Shown in pieces: positions 5,366 through 12,642 of a stretch of DNA of 12,642 nucleotides; position 1 is the first letter of the stretch, and every line of letters begins with the position of its first letter. The position numbers were made by a program, and so were the translations under genes. The notes under the pieces were generated by a model. The model saw only the letters and a list, made by a program, of their open reading frames with translations, ran no database searches and was not told the origin of the DNA. The stretch is from CAWUIO01 sp963922455 (GTDB lineage Bacteria; Bacteroidota; Bacteroidia; Cytophagales; Microscillaceae), in the NCBI GenBank assembly GCA_963922455.1, contig CAWUIO010000154.1:1-12642 (forward strand), given 5' to 3'.

Positions 5366-8300
5366 TTAGACTTGGACTTCGCCTGCCAAAACAAGCTTCG
5401 TTTTTTTACGGACATTTTTGAGCCGTTGCGTAATCAAGTACATGATGGGTACAATGACCAAGGTGAGGAAGGTGGCAAAGCTAAGCCCGAAAATCACCGC
5501 CCAGGCCATGGGGCCAAAGAAGGCAACATTATCCCCTCCGAAGTAGATGTTGGGTTCAAAACTGGCAAAAAGGCCGTAAAAATCTATATTAAAGCCAATA
5601 GCCAAAGGAATAAGCCCCAAAACGGTTGTAATAGCTGTGAGTAATACGGGCCTTAAACGTTTCTGACCCGCTTCGGCAATGGAGGCTAAGAGCTCATCAT
5701 CGGGTAGGGGATCTTCTTTGGTGAGGCCTAATTGTTCTCGGCGACGATTTTGCACCAGGATGGTATAATCTATCAGGACTATGGCATTGTTTACGACCAC
5801 CCCTGCCAGGGAGATGATACCGATACCGGTCATCAAAATGATGAAGTCCATTTGAAAAGCCACTAAGCCAAAGAATACGCCCATGGTACTAAACATGACC
5901 GACAAGAGAATAACCATTGGAGCCGAAAGCGAATTAAACTGCGTAACAATAATGAGAAAGACCATAAATAAGGCGAGCAAAAACGCTTGAATTAAAAAAT
6001 TACTCGACTCTTGTTGCTCTTCTTGTTCTCCGGTAAACTTTATATCAAAACCGCCAGGCATATCATATCCGGCAATTATTTGCTTCAATTGGGCCACGAT
6101 TTCATTGGCATTATATCCTTCTTGCACGTTGGATGAGATGGAAATAACCCGGTCCATATCAATACGGTTTACAGAACCAAAGGTAGAGCTAAAGCTCATA
6201 TTGGCTACCGACGCAATAGGAACTTGATTATTATCATCTCCTCCCAAGGGGATGGTTTTATTCCTCAAGGCTTCCAAACTATACCGTTGGCTGTCCCGGA
6301 GGCGTAATTGGATAGGATAGTCATCTTCACCATCCTTATACTTCGATACTTCCTTACCAAATAAGGCGGTTCGTAATTCCATGGCAATATCGGAGCTGCG
6401 AATACCCAAACGGCCAGCTTTCTCACGGTCTACTTTTACAAGTAATTCGGGCTTACCGGTCTCGAGATCGGTTTTAAGCTCCTCAATACCGGGGACGTTG
6501 AAGCTACTTAAATAATCTTTTAAGTTTTCAGCTACGGTGATCAGCTTCTCATAGTCTTCGGCACTTACTTCAATATTGATAGGAGGCCCAACGGGAGGGC
6601 CAACCGGATCACGACCGACGGTTATTTGGGCACCCGGATAGTTTTTGACTTCTTCTCTTACCAATTCTAAAATATCGGCTGTACTTTGACCATCCCGAAA
6701 CTCAAATTCCTTAAAGGAAACAGTAATGCGGGCCCGATGGGGAGTCACTCCGGGGCTTGGGCCAGCCATAGGGTCATTGGTTCCTTTTCCTACTTGAGCG
6801 ATGATGGCATCGATCATATAATCATAAGGTTCCATCATCTCAATAACCCGGTTTTCTATTTTTTTGGTAAAACGGTTAGTTTCTTCAATATCTGTACCGA
6901 TGGGTTTTTGGATAAAGACATTAATATACAAGGGGTCACTGTCTGGGAAGAAGTCCACTTTTAGCCCACTATTACCAATGAGGTAGAAAGAAAATATTAA
7001 GAGAAGCACCGTTAAGCTTAACAGGGCATAAGGTCGGGCACCCTTCAAGGAAAAATTGATGACTCGAGAGTAAAAGTTTTCCAACATAACCAAAAAGTGC
7101 TGCTGGAACCATCGAGCGGCCTTACCCAGGAATAGAATATTGCATAGCATCAGTATGGCTGAGAGGGCCAACAAGTTAGCTAAGGTCATGGAGCCAGTGA
7201 GGTAAAGAGGCAGGGAGAGTAAAAACATACCCAGAACGGTAAGCAAATTTCGTCGGGTTAATTTGCTCTCATTATTTTCCAAGCGGGCAAAGATCAAAGC
7301 CATAACGGGATTGATCACCAAGCCAACAAATAAGGAAGCCGAAAGTACTACGATTAAAGTGATCGGCAAAAACTTCATAAAATCTCCCATCAAGCCCCCC
7401 CAAAAAGCTAGGGGTAAAAATGCAGCTACCGTGGTTGAGGTGGAAGCAATAATGGGCCAGGCAATTTCCCCGACGCCTTGTTTTACGGCGTCCATTATAC
7501 TGTGCCCTTCTTCCAACAAGCGGTAAATATTCTCGATCACCACAATTCCATTATCAACCAACATACCCAAGGCCAGGATGAGAGAGAAGAGTACCATCAT
7601 ATTGAGGGTTACCCCAAAGGCATTGAGGGTTATAAAGGAGATAAACATAGAGAGCGGAATGGCCACCCCCACAAATACCGCACTTCGCCAGCCCATAAAG
7701 AAAAACAGGACGGCCATCACCAGGATAACCCCAGAAATGATACTGTTTTCCAAGTTGCTTACCATAAACTGAATCTGTTTGGATTGGTCATTGGTGATAG
7801 AGACCTGTAAGTCATTGGGAAGCTCGCTGGCTTGGGCTTTATCCAAGATCGTTTTGATTTTGGCAGAAGCATTTAATATATTTTGCCCACTTCGTTTTAC
7901 AACGTTTAAGGTGACTACCGGAAGCGAATCGGCCCGGGCATAACTTTCCGGCTCCTCATAGGTGTCCCGAACGTCGGCTAATTCTCTTAAATAGATGAGT
8001 CGGTCTCCCTCGTTTTTGACGACCACCTTACGGATCTCCTCCATATTTTCAAACTCCCCAATCACTCGAATAGACCTTCGGAAGTCGCCACTTCGGAGAT
8101 TTCCTCCGGATATCGTTACGTTTTCGGAGGCAATGGCTTGCTCTATATCCCGAAAGCTAACTCCCAGGGCTTGCATTTTGAACAAGTCGGCGTCAATCCG
8201 AATTTCTCTTTCCAAGGCTCCCTGTAAATCCACGTAAGAGATTTCAGGCATCTTCTCAATCTCATCTTGAAGATACTCGCCATAGGCTTTTAACTCATTG

Positions 8301-8788
8301 ATGGGGTAGTTTCCGAATAGGTTAATATACATGATCGGAAGTTCCGAGAAGTTGAGTTCATAGGCATCCGGATCCTGATCCAAATCTGTCGGTAATTCAC
8401 TTTTGGCTTTATCAACGGCATCTTTTACGTCTTGGAGGGCCCGGTTGATATTTGTTCCGGCTACAAACTCAACCAGGATTGTAGAATAATCCTGGATGGA
8501 AGTAGATGTGATATCTTTCACATTGGCTACTGACTGAATTTCTTTCTCAATCGGCCGGGTAATGAGGTTTTCTATATCCACGGGAGAGTTTCCGGGATAA
8601 GAAGTCCCCACGTAGACCTGAGGCACAAGCACTTCGGGATAACTCTCCTTAGGCATGGTTACATAAGAAAGCACTCCAAACAAAATGACAATAAATCCCA
8701 GGATCATCACACTGGTTTTGTTATCTAAGGCAGCATTGGTGAGTGAAAACTCTTTTCGTATATAATTTTTATCTTGTTTCATGTTCAT
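5366..8788 (-). CDS. RND efflux transporter permease subunit (AcrB-like)
   Basis: A 1140-residue inner-membrane, cation-driven efflux pump of the resistance-nodulation-division family. It shows the internal duplication: TM1 (26-44), porter loop to ~345, TM2-6 (348-500), TM7 (~586-604), second porter loop to ~928, TM8-12 (931-1120). TM4 carries LALGMLVDNGIVVIEN, so AcrB D407 is kept (D412) but D408 is Asn (N413). In TM10, GVVVNNAIV has Asn (N1000) at the AcrB K940 position. T1051 in RLRPVLLT matches T978. Two extra hydrophobic segments (about 514-531 and 536-554) lie between TM6 and TM7. A Gly/Asn/Phe-rich insert (about 1066-1092) precedes TM12. It starts 35 bp after the adaptor gene. Either ATG (8788 or 8782) could be used. 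The substrate cannot be told from sequence. Confidence 0.95.
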   Translation of the reverse strand: MNMKQDKNYIRKEFSLTNAALDNKTSVMILGFIVILFGVLSYVTMPKESYPEVLVPQVYVGTSYPGNSPVDIENLITRPIEKEIQSVANVKDITSTSIQDYSTILVEFVAGTNINRALQDVKDAVDKAKSELPTDLDQDPDAYELNFSELPIMYINLFGNYPINELKAYGEYLQDEIEKMPEISYVDLQGALEREIRIDADLFKMQALGVSFRDIEQAIASENVTISGGNLRSGDFRRSIRVIGEFENMEEIRKVVVKNEGDRLIYLRELADVRDTYEEPESYARADSLPVVTLNVVKRSGQNILNASAKIKTILDKAQASELPNDLQVSITNDQSKQIQFMVSNLENSIISGVILVMAVLFFFMGWRSAVFVGVAIPLSMFISFITLNAFGVTLNMMVLFSLILALGMLVDNGIVVIENIYRLLEEGHSIMDAVKQGVGEIAWPIIASTSTTVAAFLPLAFWGGLMGDFMKFLPITLIVVLSASLFVGLVINPVMALIFARLENNESKLTRRNLLTVLGMFLLSLPLYLTGSMTLANLLALSAILMLCNILFLGKAARWFQQHFLVMLENFYSRVINFSLKGARPYALLSLTVLLLIFSFYLIGNSGLKVDFFPDSDPLYINVFIQKPIGTDIEETNRFTKKIENRVIEMMEPYDYMIDAIIAQVGKGTNDPMAGPSPGVTPHRARITVSFKEFEFRDGQSTADILELVREEVKNYPGAQITVGRDPVGPPVGPPINIEVSAEDYEKLITVAENLKDYLSSFNVPGIEELKTDLETGKPELLVKVDREKAGRLGIRSSDIAMELRTALFGKEVSKYKDGEDDYPIQLRLRDSQRYSLEALRNKTIPLGGDDNNQVPIASVANMSFSSTFGSVNRIDMDRVISISSNVQEGYNANEIVAQLKQIIAGYDMPGGFDIKFTGEQEEQQESSNFLIQAFLLALFMVFLIIVTQFNSLSAPMVILLSVMFSTMGVFFGLVAFQMDFIILMTGIGIISLAGVVVNNAIVLIDYTILVQNRRREQLGLTKEDPLPDDELLASIAEAGQKRLRPVLLTAITTVLGLIPLAIGFNIDFYGLFASFEPNIYFGGDNVAFFGPMAWAVIFGLSFATFLTLVIVPIMYLITQRLKNVRKKTKLVLAGEVQV

Positions 8789-8823
8789 GGTTCATCGGCT
8801 TTTTTGGGGGCAAAAAGAATGAT

Positions 8824-10005
8824 TTAGTGGGCTTGGACAATAGACTCACCCTTAGTGCTTACATCTTTAATTGGTGTTCCATCAACCACTTCCTGAAAGC
8901 CTTCCACAATGAGAACACTCCCAGATTGTAAACCTTGCTGAACAAGGGTATGCTTTTCGTTACTATCTCCACGCTTGATGCGGACTTTCTTGGCTAGAAG
9001 TTTTTTATCCTTTTTCTCGACTACAAATACAAAATCCCCTACTTTATCTTGTTGAATCAGGTTGGTCGGTACAGCCAATACACTATCGGCTTGACTTTCT
9101 TTAAACTTTACCTTGGCGATCAGCTCGGGTTTAAGCTGATTTTCAGGATTGTTCATGGCCACTTCAATCCGAAAAGTACGGCTATCTGGGTCAATAGTCT
9201 GACCAACCAGGCTTACTGGGGCATCTTTTTCAAGACCCAAAGAAGGAAAGTGTACGCTAACCTGGTCACCCCGGTTAATACGGCTCAAATAAGACTCCGA
9301 TACATAGGCTACCACTTGCACATTTCGAGAACTAACCAAGCGTAAAAGCGGGCTCCCGGGGCCGGCATTTTGTCCTTTACGAATAAAAATCTCATCGACC
9401 ACCCCGGCAAAAGGAGCATAGGTTTGGGCCTGGTTCATTTGCGCCCTTAAGGTATTGAGTTGCTTCTCAAAGCGCTCTTTGTTATTCTTGGCTTCTAAAT
9501 ACTGGAGTTCGGTACCAATTTCCTGCTCCCATAAATTAGCTTGTCGTTTAAAGACGATATCGGCCAGTTCTAAACCCGTCTTTACTTCATCGATACTTTT
9601 TTGAATAATGTGGCTTTTTTGGCTAATGAGTAACTGACCGGACCCGACGTACTGCCCTTCTTTGACAGGAATATATCCTACTACTCCATTGGTTTCGGCA
9701 CTCAAAATTACATTTTGATCCGATTCTACCACCCCTTGTACCTCAACATAGCGGGTAAAGGATTGCGGTGCGATCCCCATCGTAGTGACCAAGACGGGCT
9801 TTTGCATTTGCTCGGCAAAGTTGGGGTCTTCTTTGGCAATTTCTTTTTTTAAGATATTGATCTCGGCCTCCAAAGTCTTTAGGTCTTTTTCCTTGCTTTG
9901 AAGGATTTCTTTTTTGCCCTCCAAGGTTCTCGAGTCGGGTCCCTGGGAGCAAGATCCTAAGTATAAGATAGAGACGAACAAGAATCGGGAAAATAGGTTT
10001 CTCAT
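8824..10005 (-). CDS. RND efflux periplasmic adaptor, membrane-fusion lipoprotein
   Basis: A 393-residue adaptor that bridges the RND permease and the outer-membrane channel. A lipobox LGSC with lipidation Cys at 19 follows a short hydrophobic leader, so it should be anchored by lipid. Residues ~26-58 (KKEILQSKEKDLKTLEAEIN and onward) form a predicted coiled coil before the barrel-sandwich domain, which is unusually early. The lipoyl halves are at about 90-128 (VEVQGVVESDQNVILSAE, then GYIPVKEGQYVGSGQLL) and 194-224 (TYAPFAGVVDEIFIRKGQ). The hairpin between them (about 132-192) is the short helical arm that meets the channel. A beta-barrel and a membrane-proximal domain follow to the C-terminus. 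The spacing is 37 bp after the channel gene and 35 bp before the permease gene, all in one operon. Confidence 0.94.
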   Translation of the reverse strand: MRNLFSRFLFVSILYLGSCSQGPDSRTLEGKKEILQSKEKDLKTLEAEINILKKEIAKEDPNFAEQMQKPVLVTTMGIAPQSFTRYVEVQGVVESDQNVILSAETNGVVGYIPVKEGQYVGSGQLLISQKSHIIQKSIDEVKTGLELADIVFKRQANLWEQEIGTELQYLEAKNNKERFEKQLNTLRAQMNQAQTYAPFAGVVDEIFIRKGQNAGPGSPLLRLVSSRNVQVVAYVSESYLSRINRGDQVSVHFPSLGLEKDAPVSLVGQTIDPDSRTFRIEVAMNNPENQLKPELIAKVKFKESQADSVLAVPTNLIQQDKVGDFVFVVEKKDKKLLAKKVRIKRGDSNEKHTLVQQGLQSGSVLIVEGFQEVVDGTPIKDVSTKGESIVQAH

Positions 10006-10042
10006 GGTTATATCGGGCTATGTTTTGAAGTTCAAGGTCTGT

Positions 10043-11455
10043 TTAATTGTATGGTAAATTACCCAAGGCTTTATCCAGGTCTACTTTATAAAGCAAGGCT
10101 TGGTATAAAGAAGAATAGTAATTGGTTTCGGCTTCTTTATAAGAAGTGAGGGCATCGGTTACTTCTAAATTAGAACCCACGCCATTTTCATACTTAATCT
10201 GACTGATCTTCACCAACTCATCGGCTAGTTCCAGATTTCGTTTTTGGATTTCCAAATCACCCAGACTTTGGCTCAGGGAAAGTTTAGCATTATCGGTTTG
10301 GTATTGGGCACTCTTTTCAAATTCGGCTTTATCAACCTCTACTTGTTCTATCTGGTAGCGAATTTTGCGAAGGGTATGTCGTTTTTTGAAGCCATCCATA
10401 ATCGGGATGTCCAATTTGAGGCCGTAATAACTATAGCTTAACCAGTTTTGCCGATAGCGCCACAGATCTCCAAATTCGTTGGTACCCGTATTCCAGCCAT
10501 AACTGAAAACTCCGGAGAGGCTTGGGTAGTAAATGGAGCGATTGTATTGTAAGTTGATTGTGCGAAGCTCTTTTTGCTTATTAAAAATGGTATTTTCTAT
10601 CCGGTTTTCGGGGTTAAAACGTGGGGCCAGGGCCGCTAGAAAGTCGTACTCTATATTTTCCAGATTACCCTCTATATACAAGGAGTCTTTCATAGGCATG
10701 CCCATGCTAAACTTGAGCGCTGCCTTGGCTTTTTCCAGGTCTAGTTGGGCTTTTTTACGCTCGGTGACCAAGTTATTAAAGCTCACCTCTGTACGCATGA
10801 CATCAATCCGTTCGGCAAAACCGTTTTCATTGAGCGCTTTAGTTTCGCGGAGTAAGGTGTCCAGTCTTTGGTAATTCTGATCGAGCAATTCAAGACGCTC
10901 TTGGTTTACTAAGACGGCATAATACGATTTACTCACTTGCTCGGCAATATCAATATTGGTGAGCTTGGCCCGGTCTTTTTGTACATCTACATATTTACGG
11001 GCCGATTTGAGCCCCCGTAAATAGGAAAAATCAAAGAGTAGCTGTTCTAGGGTGATACCCATGTTTCCGGTAAATTTTGTATTAAACTGTACGGTGACAA
11101 CGCTATCTCCGCCCCCCGATTCGGGGCCCCCAAAGGAAGACGCCGAAATAAAACCTCTTTGAATACGGAGGTTATGGTTGAGCTCATAAACGGCATTTAT
11201 TTTGGGAAGGCCAATCGATTTATTTTCTCCCACTTCGGCATCGGCTATGCTTACTTCCAGCGAAGCTTTTTTAACGGCCTCTGCGTTACGGAAGGCATAA
11301 GCGATACAGCCGTCCAGGTTATAACTGGCAATGGCCGGGGTCTCGTCCTCGACCCAGAAGTCATCTTCTTCATCGGTTTTTACTTGGCCTAATACGGGGC
11401 TCCCCAAGGTCCAGAGAAGAAGATATAAGCAGCTTCGTTTTAAGATTAGGTTCAT
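10043..11455 (-). CDS. TolC-family outer-membrane efflux protein
   Basis: A 470-residue outer-membrane channel component of the tripartite pump. A Sec signal peptide (1-23, hydrophobic LYLLLWTLGSPVLG, cleavage before Q24) is followed by an acidic stretch and then the first OEP domain (NLDGCIAYAFRNAEAVKKA, about 47-65). Two OEP repeats follow: long heptad-like helices with beta segments (KINAVYELNHNLRIQRG, and later YPSLSGVFSYGW with KLDIPIMDGFKK). The C-terminal helix reads GVGSNLEVTDALTSYKEAET, typical of the family. The length is normal. Its ATG overlaps the stop of the TetR gene as ATGA (11452-11455), so translation is probably coupled to the regulator. Confidence 0.94.
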   Translation of the reverse strand: MNLILKRSCLYLLLWTLGSPVLGQVKTDEEDDFWVEDETPAIASYNLDGCIAYAFRNAEAVKKASLEVSIADAEVGENKSIGLPKINAVYELNHNLRIQRGFISASSFGGPESGGGDSVVTVQFNTKFTGNMGITLEQLLFDFSYLRGLKSARKYVDVQKDRAKLTNIDIAEQVSKSYYAVLVNQERLELLDQNYQRLDTLLRETKALNENGFAERIDVMRTEVSFNNLVTERKKAQLDLEKAKAALKFSMGMPMKDSLYIEGNLENIEYDFLAALAPRFNPENRIENTIFNKQKELRTINLQYNRSIYYPSLSGVFSYGWNTGTNEFGDLWRYRQNWLSYSYYGLKLDIPIMDGFKKRHTLRKIRYQIEQVEVDKAEFEKSAQYQTDNAKLSLSQSLGDLEIQKRNLELADELVKISQIKYENGVGSNLEVTDALTSYKEAETNYYSSLYQALLYKVDLDKALGNLPYN

Positions 11456-12072
11456 GGATTTGTATGGTTATGGCTTATATAGGTTTCAAATTTTTCTAAT
11501 CCTTCCCGGGTTACGATCCCCCTAAAAAAATGAATACTGAGCTCCCGTATTATATCGGCAAACTCAAATATGTTGGGGGGGAATATCTCCGGATTGCACG
11601 TTACTTCCATTTGGCTTAGGCGCATCCGGGTGAGGATCTCCATATTCAGATCCTTTCGGTAAAGCCCCTCTTGGATACCTCGGTGCATATTTTCTAGAAT
11701 CAGATGATAGATTTTCTGATCCATATAGGTTTTATGTACCCGCCAACTTTCCGGATAATATTTCTCAATATCATACATCATAGAAGGGTTAAAGTTTTGG
11801 TGCACTTCCAAGATGTAACGCGTAGTGCGCGAAGCGGCTTCAATGGCATTATGTGCCTCACTCTCAATATTTAGCAAAACCTGAAAGTCCCGCTCCCATA
11901 AAAGCTCAGTGACGCGCAATACTAGCTCGTCTTTGTCTTGAAAGTGTTGATAAATGGTTTTTTTGGAAATACCCAGTTGGCGCGCAATCTCGTGCATGGT
12001 GACACTACGGATGCCGTAGGTAACGAAAAGTTTTTCGGCCGCCTGGGTAATTTTGGCAACAGTATCCGGCAT
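11452..12072 (-). CDS. TetR/AcrR-family transcriptional regulator
   Basis: A 206-residue one-component repressor, probably of its own efflux operon. The N-terminal DNA-binding domain is clear: KITQAAEKLFVTYGIRSVTM (7-26) leads into the helix-turn-helix EIARQLGISKKTIYQHFQDK (28-47), followed by DELVLRVTELL. The rest is a helical ligand and dimer domain of the usual length, too variable to name a ligand. The ATG at 12072 is chosen because the longer frame to 12099 begins with TTG and adds residues before the conserved start. It is the first gene of tetR-channel-adaptor-permease. The ATGA overlap with the channel gene, a -7 element just upstream and a palindrome beyond it fit autoregulation, which is inferred. 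Confidence 0.93.
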   Translation of the reverse strand: MPDTVAKITQAAEKLFVTYGIRSVTMHEIARQLGISKKTIYQHFQDKDELVLRVTELLWERDFQVLLNIESEAHNAIEAASRTTRYILEVHQNFNPSMMYDIEKYYPESWRVHKTYMDQKIYHLILENMHRGIQEGLYRKDLNMEILTRMRLSQMEVTCNPEIFPPNIFEFADIIRELSIHFFRGIVTREGLEKFETYISHNHTNP

Positions 12073-12096
12073 GGAGCATCTAAAAAAATGATACAA

Positions 12097-12104
12097 CAAA
12101 TTTA
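12097..12104 (-). promoter_or_regulatory. Candidate Bacteroidota -7 promoter element for the efflux operon
   Basis: TAAATTTG on the minus strand fits TAnnTTTG exactly and would give a short leader (roughly 20 nt) before the ATG at 12072. No TTTG is seen at the usual -33 spacing. Instead, an inverted repeat covers that position. Confidence 0.45.
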
Positions 12105-12119
12105 AATAAAAAAACCTGC

Positions 12120-12147
12120 GGAAACTTTAATGTTTTACAGAGTTTCC
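12120..12147. promoter_or_regulatory. Inverted repeat upstream of tetR: candidate operator
   Basis: GGAAACT / AGTTTCC, perfect 7-bp arms with a 14-nt spacer, 28 bp overall. It starts 15 bp upstream of the -7 element, where bound TetR would block polymerase. A run of A/T on each side (AAAAAAAA after it, TTTTTTT before it when read on minus) also makes it look like a bidirectional terminator hairpin. The two readings cannot be separated by sequence alone. Confidence 0.35.
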
Positions 12148-12380
12148 AAAAAAAATCTTGTTAATATAGGTTTTATTGACTTATCTGAAGATAAAACTTG
12201 TATTTAACAGAGCTATTATGGCCTAAATGAATTAGGGCAAACTTGTAAAGTGATAAAAATATACTAATATAGATTGGCTAGGGAACCGAACAAGCTCCCC
12301 AAAGGTTGAAATCGGGGGCTACATGTTCTAAAAATTCAAAATAGATGCGTTATTATTCTATTTTAAACGCGTTTTGAATA
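12148..12380. other. AT-rich gap without genes
   Basis: No gene seen on either strand. It contains an imperfect hairpin (AGC, bulged T, CCCC at 12293-12300 with GGGGGCT at 12314-12320). It also has an AAAATAGA / TCTATTTT inverted repeat (11-nt loop) and a 10-bp palindrome AAACGCGTTT just before the structured repeat. Nothing here identifies a neighbouring gene. Confidence 0.4.
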
Positions 12381-12617
12381 ATTTGGGGCTTCCCGGCGCA
12401 AAAAATAAGTTTCCCTAGGCCACTCGTGCCAGGCGCCGGGCGGGCTACCCAGCCAAGCCGGAGCCGGCCCACCCACAGGCCCCTTCGGTCTCCGCCGCCA
12501 GCGGTGGGTATCCCTAAGCCAGAAGAAGGGCAGCGAAGTGCGAATAGTGGTATGGGATTATTAGAAACTGTTTAAATTTAATTGCGTTGGGCTACAAAGG
12601 GCCATTTTAAAATAGAA
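12356..12617. repeat. 12-bp inverted repeats flanking the GC-rich repeat copy 2
   Basis: TTCTATTTTAAA at 12356-12367 and its exact reverse complement TTTAAAATAGAA at 12606-12617 enclose the GC-rich element. The arrangement resembles the ends of a small non-autonomous element. The arms are AT-rich, no target-site duplication was found, and copy 1 (1408-1572) lacks them, so this may be chance. Confidence 0.3.
12381..12550 (+). repeat. GC-rich structured intergenic repeat, copy 2
   Basis: Plus-strand copy of the element at 1408-1572. It runs ATTTGGGGCTT (12381-12391), arm CCCGGCGC (12392-12399), an A-run and a 33-nt loop with TTCCCTA, arm GCGCCGGG (12433-12440), then CGGGCT. After a GC-rich variable part comes the tail ATCCCTAAGCCA (12510-12521), then GGGCAGCGAAGTGCGAATAG. 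The 8-bp stem differs from copy 1 at two pairs, both compensated. It is far richer in G+C than its flanks. I recall GC-rich intergenic elements of similar look in other Bacteroidota, but cannot name a described family. Function unknown. Confidence 0.75.
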
Positions 12618-12642
12618 ATACGGGAACCTGATTTCATCAAAT

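Overview
The window looks like a chromosomal segment of a Bacteroidota bacterium. The signs are the gene families, the shortage of clear Shine-Dalgarno sites, two matches to the Bacteroidota -7 promoter element TAnnTTTG, and intergenic repeats of a style common in that phylum. The Uma2 protein has a flavour I associate with Saprospiria or Cytophagia, but the genus cannot be read from the sequence. All recognisable genes are on the minus strand, so transcription runs from high to low coordinates.

Region by region, in the direction of transcription. (1) 12642-12073 has no gene. It holds a structured GC-rich repeat (12381-12550), a candidate operator and a candidate promoter. (2) 12072-5366 is a complete tripartite RND efflux operon: a TetR-family regulator overlapping a TolC-like outer-membrane factor by ATGA, then a lipoprotein membrane-fusion adaptor, then a 1140-residue inner-membrane RND permease. 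A hairpin closes it. (3) 5221-2448 is a probable second operon: a membrane-anchored calcineurin-like phosphoesterase, thiL (thiamine-monophosphate kinase) and a small secreted protein of unknown function. (4) 2200-1652 is the most interesting gene. It encodes a RiPP-type precursor with two tandem nitrile-hydratase-like leader (NHLP) domains, a Gly-Gly cleavage site and a 27-residue core that carries eleven Lys/Arg, one Cys and no acidic residue. A strong intrinsic terminator follows it. No maturation enzyme, protease or dedicated exporter lies in the window, so the precursor is an orphan here. (5) 1572-1 is repeat-rich: a second, inverted copy of the GC-rich structured repeat, then two dimers of a 134-bp hairpin-bearing repeat on either side of a Uma2-family nuclease gene.

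Two observations stand out. The first is the orphan double-NHLP precursor with its polycationic, histone-tail-like core. The second is the pair of inverted ~165-170-nt repeats at 1408-1572 and 12381-12550, whose 8-bp stem is kept by two compensatory base-pair changes between the copies. That is direct evidence for selection on, or copying of, a folded nucleic acid.
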